A stretch of 64,000 nt of DNA from Lachnospiraceae bacterium (GCA_014804655.1 JAAUZK010000010.1:64502-128501); one strand, 5' to 3'. Positions 43,834 to 53,055 are shown, numbered from the stretch's first letter. Translations and numbers: made by a program. The notes: generated from the sequence alone by a model not told the origin.

Positions 43834-44847
43834 TCAGAGAGGATGGCAGCTATCCCTTTTAATGATTTTACAAGGGAACTCCACACGGACACATTCGCTG
43901 TGCTTGTGCTTGATGCGGTCTAACAGGACTGTGACTGCCATTCTCCCCATATCCTCTTTGGGGACATTTACTGTGGTCAGAAGCGGAGAAGAGGTTTGGG
44001 AGAGCGAAATATTGTCAATTGAGATAACGGATATTCTGGAATCTGTTTTAGCCATTTTGCGATTGCCTGTTTTGGCAGGGTGCAGTTCAGACAGAGCTTT
44101 TAACGCTCCTAATGCAGAGATGTCATTGGCGCAGAACACAGCAGTGATATCCTGCCGCAAAAGCGTCTGCATGGCAAGAAAACCGCTGTCAAAGGTTTGA
44201 TCTGTGGAGCAGATATAATTATAATTTAGAGGAATGCTGCGGGCAATTAGTGTTTCGCAGTAACCGACATAGCGTGATTCAGAGGAACAGTCGCCGATAT
44301 AGCCGATTTTGCGGTGCCCTAAGGAAAGCAGGTGCTCCATGGCTTTGATGGCGGCTGTTTTGCCGTTACAGATAATTTCATCCATTTTATAGTTTGTCGG
44401 GTTACGGTCTACACCTACGATATTTCGCGTATATTTTCTGATTTGGATTAAGAAATCATCAGAGCAGCGTCCTAAGATGATAACCCCGTCTGCCGTTGCA
44501 AGGGAAGAAAAGTCGGTCTGTTCGGAAGTAGAGACAGAGTGCAGCAGACAGGAAGAGGCAAATAAGGATTCTTCAATACTCTGAAAAAGCTCACGAAAAA
44601 AAGGGTCGGTGTCCAGAGAATGAAAACGGGACAAAATAACAGCGATTCTGTAACCGGAGTTGTCTGCCTGAACGCCTGATTTAAGGTTGCGGGCATAGGA
44701 ATTCGGAACATAATTTAGGCTGTGCGCGGCCTCCCAGATTTTTTCCTTTAACTCGGGTGAAGCGCAGGTTGACACGGTGTTATTCAGTACACGTGAAACA
44801 GTTGAGGGGGAAACTCCCACCATTTCTGCTATTTTTTTTAGCGACAT
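43834..44847 (-). CDS. LacI-family transcriptional regulator of the sulfate transporter
   Basis: A 337-residue LacI/GalR regulator. The helix-turn-helix is 'MSLKKIAEMVGVSPSTVSRVLNN' (residues 1-22), followed by the hinge helix and a periplasmic-binding-protein-like sensor domain ('GVIILGRCSDDFLI', 'HRKIGYIGDCS', 'TAVFCANDISALGAL', 'ISVISIDNISLSQ'). Start 44847 has CGAGGA 4 nt upstream; an in-frame upstream ATG at 44907 lacks a site. It faces the sulfate-binding-protein gene across 252 bp that hold one perfect operator, with a second inside the target gene, so it probably represses the transporter. The effector is unknown; sugar-type ligands are usual for this family. Confidence 0.9.
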   Translation of the reverse strand: MSLKKIAEMVGVSPSTVSRVLNNTVSTCASPELKEKIWEAAHSLNYVPNSYARNLKSGVQADNSGYRIAVILSRFHSLDTDPFFRELFQSIEESLFASSCLLHSVSTSEQTDFSSLATADGVIILGRCSDDFLIQIRKYTRNIVGVDRNPTNYKMDEIICNGKTAAIKAMEHLLSLGHRKIGYIGDCSSESRYVGYCETLIARSIPLNYNYICSTDQTFDSGFLAMQTLLRQDITAVFCANDISALGALKALSELHPAKTGNRKMAKTDSRISVISIDNISLSQTSSPLLTTVNVPKEDMGRMAVTVLLDRIKHKHSECVRVEFPCKIIKRDSCHPL

Positions 44848-44930
44848 GTTTTCCTCGATTCTCCATGACGGATATACAATATTTATTATTAGGTGACAAG
44901 GCTTCATTGTGTGTTAATATACTACACAGA

Positions 44931-44942
44931 GCAAACGTTTGC
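44931..44942. promoter_or_regulatory. LacI-type operator O1, just downstream of a promoter
   Basis: The perfect 12-bp palindrome GCAAACGTTTGC is the classical LacI/GalR half-site arrangement with a central CG. It begins 8 bp after a -10-like TATACT (44918-44923), so a bound repressor would block transcription of the sulfate operon. Confidence 0.8.
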
Positions 44943-45099
44943 GTAAAAACAAGTTGCGAGAACTCTGTACATACAGATATAATACTAATGGTCTATATGC
45001 ATTATACCCGATAAAAGATTTAAGTTCAACTCATAATAATCGTAGATATGGACGATAAAAAAGATAAAGGAAGATGAAAGCGAGGAGGATAAAATAATT

Positions 45100-46143
45100 A
45101 TGAGAAGAAATGAAGCAAACGTTTGCTTAAAAAGCATAGTGACTGCGGTCATTATTCTGTCGATGAGTATTACAGGGTGCGGCAGTGGGGCGAATTCTGT
45201 GGCAGGAGGAGATGGGGAAATAGAGCTTTTAAATGTCTCCTACGATCCGACGCGGGAGTTTTATGCGGAGTACAATAAATTATTTAGCGAATATTGGAAA
45301 GAGAAGAGCGGGCAGGAAGTAATCGTGACACAGTCGCATGGTGGCTCCGGTTCTCAGGCACGCTCCGTGATTGAAGGAAATGAAGCAGATGTAGTCACGT
45401 TGGCGCTGGCGCATGATGTGACAGCGATTGAGGAGGCAGGACTGATTGAGTCCGGATGGCTCGGAGAATTCGACAAGGATAGTTCGCCCTATACATCTAC
45501 GATTGTATTTCTGGTACATAAGGGAAATGAGAAAAACATACAGGATTGGGATGATCTGGTAAAAGAAGGGATTGAGGTCATTACGCCTAATCCTAAAACA
45601 TCAGGAGGCGCATGTTGGAATTTCCTGGCGGCGTGGGCGTATCAGCAGGAGCGTGACGGCAATGACGAGGAACAGACGAAAGAATTTATGAGGAAATTGT
45701 ATCAGAATGTACTCGTGTTAGATTCCGGTGCGAGAGGGGCAACCAATACCTTTGTGGAAAACGGACAGGGAGATATACTGATTGCTTGGGAGAATGAGGC
45801 GTATTTGGCGATGGAAGAGTATCCTGATCAGTATGAGATCGTTACACCCAGCGTCAGCATTTTGGCACAGCCTTCGGTAGCTGTGGTGGATCGTAATGTG
45901 GAAGATCACGGCACGAGGGAGGCTGCGGAGGCATATCTTGAATATTTATACAGTGATGAGGCGCAGAGGCTGGCGGGAGAGAATTATTATCGCCCGACAC
46001 AAGAGGAAATTTTGCGGGAGTTTTCGGATCAGTTTAATTTAGAAATGAATCTTATTACGATTGACGACTTCGGCGGATGGGATGAAGCATACCGGGCTTA
46101 TTTTGATGACGGGGCAATCTTTGATCAGATTTATGATGAATGA
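45100..46143 (+). CDS. Sulfate ABC transporter substrate-binding lipoprotein
   Basis: A 347-residue extracellular lipoprotein that captures sulfate (or thiosulfate). The signal peptide ends in the lipobox 'SITGC' (Cys at residue about 28). The mature part shows the Sbp/CysP signatures 'LLNVSYDPTREFYAEYNKLF', 'VTQSHGGSGSQARSVIEG', 'ADVVTLALAHDVTAIEEAG' and 'TPNPKTSGGACWNFLAAWAY'. ATG 45100 follows GAGGAGG. A second LacI operator lies at codons 6-9, which is unusual. It starts an operon with two permeases and an ATPase. Confidence 0.94.
   Translation: MRRNEANVCLKSIVTAVIILSMSITGCGSGANSVAGGDGEIELLNVSYDPTREFYAEYNKLFSEYWKEKSGQEVIVTQSHGGSGSQARSVIEGNEADVVTLALAHDVTAIEEAGLIESGWLGEFDKDSSPYTSTIVFLVHKGNEKNIQDWDDLVKEGIEVITPNPKTSGGACWNFLAAWAYQQERDGNDEEQTKEFMRKLYQNVLVLDSGARGATNTFVENGQGDILIAWENEAYLAMEEYPDQYEIVTPSVSILAQPSVAVVDRNVEDHGTREAAEAYLEYLYSDEAQRLAGENYYRPTQEEILREFSDQFNLEMNLITIDDFGGWDEAYRAYFDDGAIFDQIYDE
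45115..45126. promoter_or_regulatory. LacI-type operator O2, inside the sulfate-binding-protein gene
   Basis: A second exact GCAAACGTTTGC (14-bp palindrome with its flanks, 45114-45127), within codons 6-9. Centre-to-centre distance to O1 is 184 bp, a spacing that would allow DNA looping by a tetrameric or paired repressor, or act as a roadblock. Confidence 0.8.
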
Positions 46144-46156
46144 AGGAGTAATGGCT

Positions 46157-47008
46157 ATGGAGCAACAGATTGTTAAGATTAAGAATAAGCGTGGCGTAAG
46201 AGTGATTCCGGGATTTGGTCTCTCGATGGGAGTGACGCTTTCGATGCTGAGTGTGCTTGTACTGATTCCACTGATCTCCATTTTCATCAGTGCCGGACAG
46301 CTTGACCTTCATGAATTTATAGCTGCGGTTACCTCTCGCCAGATTGTTTCCGGATATGTTGTCAGCTTTTCCTGTGCTTTTTTTGCGGCGCTTACGAATG
46401 CTGTGTTTGGGATGATTCTCGCGTGGGTGTTGGTGAGATATGACTTTCCGGGGAAACGGTTTATGGATGGAATCATTGAACTGCCTTTTGCGTTACCTAC
46501 CGCAGTGGCGGGAATTTCCTTGACGTATCTTTACTCGGATCAGGGGTGGATCGGTTCCATATTTGATAAGGCGGGAATAAAAATTGCATATACTCGAATT
46601 GGTATTACGATTGCTATGGTTTTTGTCGGGATTCCTTTTGTGGTAAGAACGGTGCAGCCGGTGTTAGCAAAATTGGACAGGCAGTATGAAGAGGCGGCGA
46701 TGATGCTCGGAGCCGGTCGTATGCGTATTTTCTGCAAAGTAATTCTGCCGGAGCTATTTCCTGCACTGCTCGCGGGATTCGGTCTTGCTTTTGCCAGAGG
46801 GATCGGCGAGTATGGGAGTGTTGTGTTTATTGCCGGTAATATTCCCTATAAGACGCAGATTGCGCCTCTGCTTATTATGACCAAGCTGGAACAGTATAAA
46901 TATGCGGATGCTACTGCGATCGCGTTGGTTTTGCTGTTGATTTCTTTTGTGCTGATGTTCTTGATTAATTCGATACAGATCTATATGCAGAAGTTTGGTA
47001 AGGCATGA
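46157..47008 (+). CDS. cysT: Sulfate ABC transporter permease CysT (CysU)
   Basis: A 283-residue inner-membrane permease with six predicted helices. The EAA loop that contacts the ATPase is seen in 'LDRQYEEAAMMLGAGRMRIFCKVILPELFPALLAGFGLAFARGIGEYG'-type order near residues 185-230, and the family motif 'ELPFALPTAVAGI' near 112. ATG 46157 is 8 nt after AAGGAG (46143-46148) and is preferred over ATG 46151. It begins 13 bp after the binding-protein gene. Confidence 0.93.
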   Translation: MEQQIVKIKNKRGVRVIPGFGLSMGVTLSMLSVLVLIPLISIFISAGQLDLHEFIAAVTSRQIVSGYVVSFSCAFFAALTNAVFGMILAWVLVRYDFPGKRFMDGIIELPFALPTAVAGISLTYLYSDQGWIGSIFDKAGIKIAYTRIGITIAMVFVGIPFVVRTVQPVLAKLDRQYEEAAMMLGAGRMRIFCKVILPELFPALLAGFGLAFARGIGEYGSVVFIAGNIPYKTQIAPLLIMTKLEQYKYADATAIALVLLLISFVLMFLINSIQIYMQKFGKA

Positions 47009-47047
47009 GGATTCGCAGCAGTTTATATGGATGAATGAGGAGTGAAT

Positions 47048-47941
47048 ATGGCTGAAAAGTTAAGCGAAACATACGAACAGGATATTATAGGGGATGGTAT
47101 TAATTCAATACAGAAGGTGATTGAACCGCATGGGGAAGAATCGGGGCGAACAACCCGATTTATATTGATTGGGATTTCAATGTTATTCCTATTTGTGATG
47201 TTGGTTTTGCCTCTGATCGTGGTGATCGTGAAGGCGTTGGGTGATGGGTGGCAGGCGTACATAAAAGCAATATCAGATCGGTATACCGTGAAAGCGTTAG
47301 AACTAACGCTGTTTGCAACAGTGTGCGCGGTGGCAGTCAATACGATATTCGGAGTGTTTGCGTCTTTTCTTTTATCCAAGTTTTATTTTAGAGGGCGGCA
47401 GGTGTTGGCGACTCTGATTGATATTCCGTTCTCTATCTCCCCGGTGATTGCAGGACTGGTATTTATTTTAACTTTTGGTAATATCGGATGGATGGGGAGC
47501 TTCTTGAAGGCTCATAATATTAAAATTGTGTTTGCTGTGCCGGGGGTTATTCTGGCGACGATTTTCGTTACATTCCCGTTTGTTTTCCGTGAGCTGTTCC
47601 CGGTTATGAATGCACAGGGCAAAGATGAGGAGGAAGCGGCGGCTCTGATGGGTGCCGGTGGATTTACGATTTTTCGGAGGATAACGTTTCCGCATATTAA
47701 GTGGGCACTGTTGTATGGAATCGTCCTGTGTACCGCGCGTGCGATGGGAGAGTTTGGGGCGGTGTCCGTTATCTCCGGACACTTAAGGGGAAAAACGAAT
47801 ACGCTGCCGCTCCATGTAGAAATTCTGTATAACGAGTTTAATACAACGGCGGCATTTGCAGTCTCATCTATTCTGGTCATACTGGCAGTGGTGATTTTGA
47901 TTATAAGAAGTCTGATAGAGCGTAAGCGTAAATTATTGTAA
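47048..47941 (+). CDS. cysW: Sulfate ABC transporter permease CysW
   Basis: A 297-residue partner permease. It has a cytoplasmic N-terminus of about 35 residues, then six helices; motifs are 'DIPFSISPVIAGLVFILTFG', 'PFVFRELFPVMNAQGKDEEEAAALMGA' (EAA loop) and 'GEFGAVSVISGHLRGKTNTLPLHVEILY', which is the CysW signature. ATG 47048 is 6 nt after GAGGAG; a GTG at 47042 is too close. It forms the channel with CysT. Confidence 0.93.
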   Translation: MAEKLSETYEQDIIGDGINSIQKVIEPHGEESGRTTRFILIGISMLFLFVMLVLPLIVVIVKALGDGWQAYIKAISDRYTVKALELTLFATVCAVAVNTIFGVFASFLLSKFYFRGRQVLATLIDIPFSISPVIAGLVFILTFGNIGWMGSFLKAHNIKIVFAVPGVILATIFVTFPFVFRELFPVMNAQGKDEEEAAALMGAGGFTIFRRITFPHIKWALLYGIVLCTARAMGEFGAVSVISGHLRGKTNTLPLHVEILYNEFNTTAAFAVSSILVILAVVILIIRSLIERKRKLL

Positions 47942-48004
47942 AAATGTTTGGGGATATGAAAACGGTATGACGGGAAAATAATAAGGCGTGAAAGAGGAAA
48001 ATTT

Positions 48005-48748
48005 ATGTATGTGGAAATGAGACAGATCAATAAAACTTTTGATGGCTTTCAAGCTTCTAAAGATGTGAGTTTCGGTGTAGAAAAAGGACATCTGGCGGCA
48101 TTGCTCGGTCCCAGTGGGAGCGGTAAAACAACCATTTTAAGAATGATTGCCGGATTGGACAGGCCGGATTCGGGCGATATCATGATCAACGGAAGCAGAG
48201 TGAATGATATACCGGGAAGTAAGCGCGGGATCGGATTTGTTTTTCAGAATTACGCGTTGTTCCGCTATATGACGGTAGCGGACAACATTGCATTTGGTTT
48301 GGAAGTGCAGAAAAAAAGCAAGGCGGAGATCAAGAATCGGGTGGAGGAACTATTGGAATTGGTTTCTATGCAGGAACTTGGTAAGAGATATCCCCATCAG
48401 CTATCCGGAGGACAAAGGCAGAGGGTAGCGTTTGCGCGAGCGCTGGCACCTGATCCGCAACTCCTTCTGTTGGATGAACCTTTTGCGGCGATTGACGCTA
48501 AGGTGCGGCGGGAACTGAGAACGTGGCTGAAAGAGATGATTGGAAGAGTGGGAGTTACCAGCATTTTTGTAACGCATGACCAGGAGGAAGCGGTGGAAGT
48601 CGCGGATACCGTAATTATAACTAACCAGGGCAGGATAGAGCAGGTTGGAACACCGGAAGATGTGTGTAGGCGGCCGCAGACGGAATTTGTGGAAGAGTTT
48701 ATTGATGCGGCGCGGTTTGAGGCGATGATGGCGATGGTGGGGAAATAG
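48005..48748 (+). CDS. cysA: Sulfate ABC transporter ATP-binding protein
   Basis: A 247-residue ATPase that powers sulfate uptake. It has Walker A 'LGPSGSGKTTIL', Q-loop 'FVFQNYALF', signature 'LSGGQRQRVAFARAL', Walker B 'LLLLDEPFAAID' and the H-loop 'FVTHDQEEA'. It lacks the roughly 100-residue C-terminal regulatory TOBE domain of the enterobacterial CysA (about 365 residues); short forms are common in Firmicutes. It ends the four-gene uptake operon. The glutamine-kinase-like gene follows after 44 bp, so read-through into the phosphoramidate cassette is possible. Confidence 0.93.
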   Translation: MYVEMRQINKTFDGFQASKDVSFGVEKGHLAALLGPSGSGKTTILRMIAGLDRPDSGDIMINGSRVNDIPGSKRGIGFVFQNYALFRYMTVADNIAFGLEVQKKSKAEIKNRVEELLELVSMQELGKRYPHQLSGGQRQRVAFARALAPDPQLLLLDEPFAAIDAKVRRELRTWLKEMIGRVGVTSIFVTHDQEEAVEVADTVIITNQGRIEQVGTPEDVCRRPQTEFVEEFIDAARFEAMMAMVGK

Positions 48749-48792
48749 AGGAAAAGTCGGCGAAAAAGAATATGTTGAAATGAGGAAGCGCT

Positions 48793-51237
48793 GTGAATAA
48801 ATTAGGCACAAAAGCAGAAACATTGCGGAAACTTTATCAAAAGTTAAAACACGCAGAAGTATTACCGCAGTATACTTTTACTGTAGGAGAATGGGAGACT
48901 GATCCTGAACAAGTAGAAAAAAAGTTTCTGTTATTAGGTTGGAACAATGAAGTGATTGTGAGAAGTAGTTCACTTGCAGAAGATACAAGCAGTAACTCTC
49001 AGGCGGGGAAATATGAATCCATTGCCAGTGTATCCGGTGTAGAGGAATTTCGGAAGGCTGTAGAGACGGTGATTGACTCATATGATGATGACAGTAAGGA
49101 TAATCAAGTCTTGGTGCAGCCCATGCTTGCCGATGTCAGCATATGTGGTGTTGCGTTTACTTTAGACCCGAACACAATGGGAAATTATTATGTGATCAAT
49201 TATGATGATAAGGGGTCTACTTCTGCCATTACATCAGGAAATGGGACTGCAAACAAATTATACTATAAATTTAAGCAAGAAATCTGCCGGCAGGTTCTGG
49301 CGGAGGAGAAAGAAGGACAAGTTCCGAATTCAGCACATCCGGTATCTGCATCAGGGAAGCGAATTGAGCAATTATGTTTGGCGCTACAGGAGCTCGAGAA
49401 CTTTTTCGGACAGAATAATCTGGATGTAGAGTTTGCCTTTACAGAGACAAATGAGCTTTATATTTTGCAGGTAAGAGCTTTGTGTATTCAGGGAGAACCG
49501 GCAGACAGGGAGCAACAGGAGAAGCAGTTGCGGCGGATCAGAGAGACGATACGACAGGCACAGAAGAAAAAGCCGTTCTTATGTGGGGAAAAAGCGCTTT
49601 ATAGTGTTATGACTGACTGGAATCCTGCGGAAATGATCGGTATTCGCCCGAAACCGCTGGCGCTGTCTCTTTATCGCGAGATTATTACTGACAGTGTGTG
49701 GGCATATCAGCGAGATAATTATGGGTATCGTAATTTAAGAAGTTTTCCTTTGATGGTGGATTTCGGCGGATTGCCGTATATTGATGTGAGAGTGAGCTTC
49801 AATTCCTTTATTCCGGCGGAATTGGAAGAGGAACTCAGTGATAAGCTGGTAAATTATTATCTGGACCGTCTAATTGAGAATCCGGCCAAACATGATAAGG
49901 CGGAGTTTGATATTGTATTTTCCTGCTATACCTTTGATCTGCCGCAGAGGATACAAATACTCAAAGATTATGGGTTTTCGGAAGGGGAAGTCAATAAGAT
50001 AGTCGCCGCGCTCAGAGATGTGACAAATAATATTATTGATCATAAGAGCGGTTTGTGGCGTAAAGATTACGGAAAGATTCATATACTAAATAAACGGTAT
50101 GAAGAGATTATGACCAGTGACTTCAATAAGATTGAAAAAGTTTACTGGTTGCTGGAGGATTGTAAGCGTTATGGAACACTTCCTTTTGCCGGGCTGGCCA
50201 GAGCAGCATTTATTGCCGTGCAGATGTTACGATCTCTTGTGACTTGCGGGATTCTTTCGAAAGCGGATTATGAGTCATTTATGAGTGGGGTTAATTCGGT
50301 GAGCTCGGATATGAACCATGATTTTGCGGAATTGTCACGGAAAGCTTTTCTTAAGAAATATGGGCATTTGCGACCGGGTACTTATGATATTACTTCCTTA
50401 CGCTATGATGAAGCACCGGAGTTATATTTTGAAAGGAGTAGTAAGTCGGTGCGGAATATGGCGGACTTGTTTGCTAAGGAGAATGCGGAATACGAAGGTG
50501 AAAAGGCAGAGGGTGAGCATAAAGGGAAAGAAGATTTCCGGTTATCGTTGCAGCAGTTGAGCTTGTTGAAAAAACAGCTGTGTGAAAATGGATTGACTAA
50601 TGATATATTGGAACTGTTGGATTTCATTAAGACTGTCATAGAGGGGCGGGAGTACGGTAAGTTTGCATTTACCAGAAACTTAAGTATGGCACTTAGGCTG
50701 ATTGGGGAGATCGGACAGGAACAAGGAATCTCGAAAGAGGACTGTGCGTTCCTTCACATTCATGATATTTATGAACTTTACGCTTCTGCGAGGGATGTGC
50801 GGACAGGCTTTCTTCATTCCATAGAGAGAGGAAAGTGTGATTACGAAGTGACGCGGTCTATTACGCTGCCGCCTATGATTATAAGTTCAGAAGATGTGCT
50901 GCAGTTTTATTATCCGGATTCGGAACCTAATTATATCACGTCGCAACGGACAGCCGGAGAAGTCTATATCCTTGAAGCGGCAAACGGGGCAGGAGACCTG
51001 CGGGATAAGATTGTTTTGATACCCAGCGCGGATCCGGGGTATGATTGGATTTTCTCGCATCAGATCAAGGGATTTATTACGATGTTTGGGGGTGCCAATT
51101 CGCATATGGCGATTCGCGCAGGTGAACTGTCTATTCCCGCTGTGGTGGGAGTGGGCGGCAAGACCTTCGAGCGATTTAGGAATGCGCAGATGTTGGAGAT
51201 CGATGCGGGCGGAAAGCTGGTTAGAGTGTTGAAATAG
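48793..51237 (+). CDS. PEP-synthase-like kinase, probable L-glutamine kinase (Cj1418-like)
   Basis: An 814-residue protein with an N-terminal ATP-grasp domain of the PPDK/PEP-synthase type ('VIVRSSSLAEDTSSNSQAGKYESI', 'VLVQPML', 'GVAFTLDPNTMGNYYVINY', 'DVEFAFTETNELYILQVRAL') and a C-terminal phosphohistidine swivel domain ('GFITMFGGANSHMAIRAGE', catalytic H771, then 'IPAVVG'). It lacks the PEP-binding barrel of true PEP synthase. In Campylobacter jejuni the homologous layout belongs to Cj1418, which phosphorylates the amide of L-glutamine. The other genes of that pathway follow here, which makes this assignment likely. It starts with GTG 48793 after GAGGAA. Confidence 0.82.
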   Translation: MNKLGTKAETLRKLYQKLKHAEVLPQYTFTVGEWETDPEQVEKKFLLLGWNNEVIVRSSSLAEDTSSNSQAGKYESIASVSGVEEFRKAVETVIDSYDDDSKDNQVLVQPMLADVSICGVAFTLDPNTMGNYYVINYDDKGSTSAITSGNGTANKLYYKFKQEICRQVLAEEKEGQVPNSAHPVSASGKRIEQLCLALQELENFFGQNNLDVEFAFTETNELYILQVRALCIQGEPADREQQEKQLRRIRETIRQAQKKKPFLCGEKALYSVMTDWNPAEMIGIRPKPLALSLYREIITDSVWAYQRDNYGYRNLRSFPLMVDFGGLPYIDVRVSFNSFIPAELEEELSDKLVNYYLDRLIENPAKHDKAEFDIVFSCYTFDLPQRIQILKDYGFSEGEVNKIVAALRDVTNNIIDHKSGLWRKDYGKIHILNKRYEEIMTSDFNKIEKVYWLLEDCKRYGTLPFAGLARAAFIAVQMLRSLVTCGILSKADYESFMSGVNSVSSDMNHDFAELSRKAFLKKYGHLRPGTYDITSLRYDEAPELYFERSSKSVRNMADLFAKENAEYEGEKAEGEHKGKEDFRLSLQQLSLLKKQLCENGLTNDILELLDFIKTVIEGREYGKFAFTRNLSMALRLIGEIGQEQGISKEDCAFLHIHDIYELYASARDVRTGFLHSIERGKCDYEVTRSITLPPMIISSEDVLQFYYPDSEPNYITSQRTAGEVYILEAANGAGDLRDKIVLIPSADPGYDWIFSHQIKGFITMFGGANSHMAIRAGELSIPAVVGVGGKTFERFRNAQMLEIDAGGKLVRVLK

Positions 51238-51356
51238 GGAGACGAAGCTTGTATGAGGATAAACTAAAGCAATCTGTTTTATATGCCGATAATTATTATA
51301 GTCATTCAGGATGAATGAAAGTATAATGCATGGATGCGATATATGATAGAGGGATT

Positions 51357-51388
51357 AACTGTCATTGCATCGGGATGTAATGACAGTT
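51357..51388 (+). other. Inverted repeat in the leader of the methyltransferase genes
   Basis: AACTGTCATT and AATGACAGTT form a perfect 10-bp stem around a 12-nt loop, in the 217-bp gap after the kinase gene. It is followed by TTTCTG rather than a T run, so it could be a weak terminator, an attenuator or a protein-binding site. Confidence 0.4.
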
Positions 51389-51454
51389 TCTGCGTGAGTA
51401 TAGTATATGTTTTAGTGTGCTGTTCATGACAATGAAGAAAAAGGAGAGGATAAG

Positions 51455-52220
51455 ATGAAACATGGGGATTTTACAGAATTAGCAAAGTACTATGGGAACA
51501 GACCGGGATATTCTAAGGTGGTATTGGAGTGTCTAAGGAATCATGTATTTAGCATAGTGGGAGAAGGTAAAGTGGCAGATATCGGTGCCGGAACCGGAAA
51601 ATTGACGGAGAATCTGTCAGAAATTGGTCTCGGCGGGTTTGCTGTAGAGCCAAATGAGGCTATGCGTGCCGAGGCGGCAAAAAAGTGCATGGGGGGTATT
51701 CTGTTGGTCTGAAGGTTATGCAGAAACGACAGGACTTGAAGATAATTGCGTAAATTGGGCGCTCATGGGATCTTCTTTTCATTGGGCAGACAGCAAGCTG
51801 GCAGTGAAAGAGTTTCATAGGATTCTTGTTCCGGGCGGTTTCTTTACTGCGATATGGAATCCGAGGGATATCGAGAGTAGTGAATTACATCAAAGAATTG
51901 AGGAGGCTGTTTATTCGGAAGTGCCGACAATGAAAAGAGTTTCTTCCGGCAAGACGATTTCAACGGAAGAAATGAGAGAGAAACTGCTTAGTGGAGGATA
52001 TTTTAAAGATATTCTTTTTATTGAAGCTCCCCATGTGGAGACTATGACAAAAGAAAGATATATGAATACGTGGAAGTCTGTGAATGATATTCAAGTGCAG
52101 GCAGGCAAAGAAGGATTTCAAAGGATTTTAGAAAAAATAGCAAAGATTATTTCTGAATTTGATGAAATAGAGGTTCCCTATCTCTCAAGATCATGGACAG
52201 TGCAGAGTTGTAAAAGCTGA
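51455..52220 (+). pseudogene. SAM-dependent methyltransferase, frameshifted at a G6 tract
   Basis: Two overlapping frames together encode a class I methyltransferase. The first (51455-51712) carries 'VADIGAGTGKLTENLSEIG' and 'AVEPNEAMRAEAAKK'; the second takes over at about 51691 and reads 'WSEGYAETTGLEDN', 'ALMGSSFHWADS', 'ILVPGGFFTAIWNPRD' and runs to 52220. Removing one G from the six at 51691-51696 restores a 254-residue protein colinear with the intact methyltransferase that follows. It may be phase-variable, truly broken or a sequencing slip. By position it matches the Cj1419/Cj1420 methyltransferases of the MeOPN locus. Confidence 0.8.
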
Positions 52221-52302
52221 TACATGATTGAATAGAATAGGGATGTCTCTCCCTTTTTGCTGTGCGACTGTATTTGAGATAAAGCAAAAAGGGAGGAAGA
52301 TC

Positions 52303-53055
52303 ATGAAAACAGAATGGGATTACACAGAATTGGCAGAGGCATATTTAAAAAGACCGGATTATGCACAGGATGCTATTGATAAGATGTTGGGCATTTCCGG
52401 AGTAAAGAAAGGGGATCTTGCTTGTGATGTCGGAGCAGGTGCGGCGCATTTGACCTTAAAATTGGCTGAGTACGGGTTGAATGTTTGCGCGATAGAACCC
52501 AATGATGCAATGCGCGCAAATGGTATTCGCAGGACAAGTACTTTTGAAACGGTTCAGTGGTTTGAAGGCGTTGGGGAGCATACGGGAATGGAAGAAAGCA
52601 AATTTGATCTGGTGACTTTTGGTTCTTCTTTTAATGTTTGTAATCGGCAGGAAGCGCTGGAGGAAGCAAAAAGGATTCTGAAAGATGGCGGCTGGTTCGC
52701 CTGCATGTGGAATCATAGGGATCTGGACGATCCGTTGCAGAGGGAAATTGAGGATATTCTGAAAATAGAGATAGCAGATTATAATTACGGAAGCAGACGG
52801 GAAGACCAGACGGAAGTCATCAATCAGAGCGGTCTGTTTGGCGAAGTGATCTATGTGGAGGGAACTGTGCTGCATGAGATTCTTGCGGAAGATTTTATCG
52901 AAGGATGGAAGTCTCATGGGACTGTGCAGCGCCAATCAAAAGATAAGTTTGATACGATTAATGAAGAAATTCGTAAAGTAGTTGAAGCAAAGGGTGAGAA
53001 ATATATTAAGGTGCCATATACAACCAGAATATGGATGGCACAAGTGAAGGCGTAA
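52303..53055 (+). CDS. SAM-dependent methyltransferase (Cj1419/Cj1420-like position)
   Basis: A 250-residue class I methyltransferase. SAM-binding motif I is 'ACDVGAGAAHLTLKLAEYG', followed by 'AIEPNDAMRANG', 'LVTFGSSFNVCNRQ' and 'RILKDGGWFACMWNHRD'. It is a paralogue of the frameshifted gene just upstream. ATG 52303 follows GGGAGGAAG, and the protein begins 'MKTEWDYTELAEAYLKRPDYA', matching the start of the paralogue. Within the cassette it may O-methylate the phosphoramidate group; the reaction is inferred from context only. Confidence 0.85.
   Translation: MKTEWDYTELAEAYLKRPDYAQDAIDKMLGISGVKKGDLACDVGAGAAHLTLKLAEYGLNVCAIEPNDAMRANGIRRTSTFETVQWFEGVGEHTGMEESKFDLVTFGSSFNVCNRQEALEEAKRILKDGGWFACMWNHRDLDDPLQREIEDILKIEIADYNYGSRREDQTEVINQSGLFGEVIYVEGTVLHEILAEDFIEGWKSHGTVQRQSKDKFDTINEEIRKVVEAKGEKYIKVPYTTRIWMAQVKA

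Noticed and set aside
48793-51237. Phosphoenolpyruvate synthase
   Set aside because: The C-terminal PEP/pyruvate-binding barrel is missing; only the ATP-grasp and phosphohistidine domains are present.
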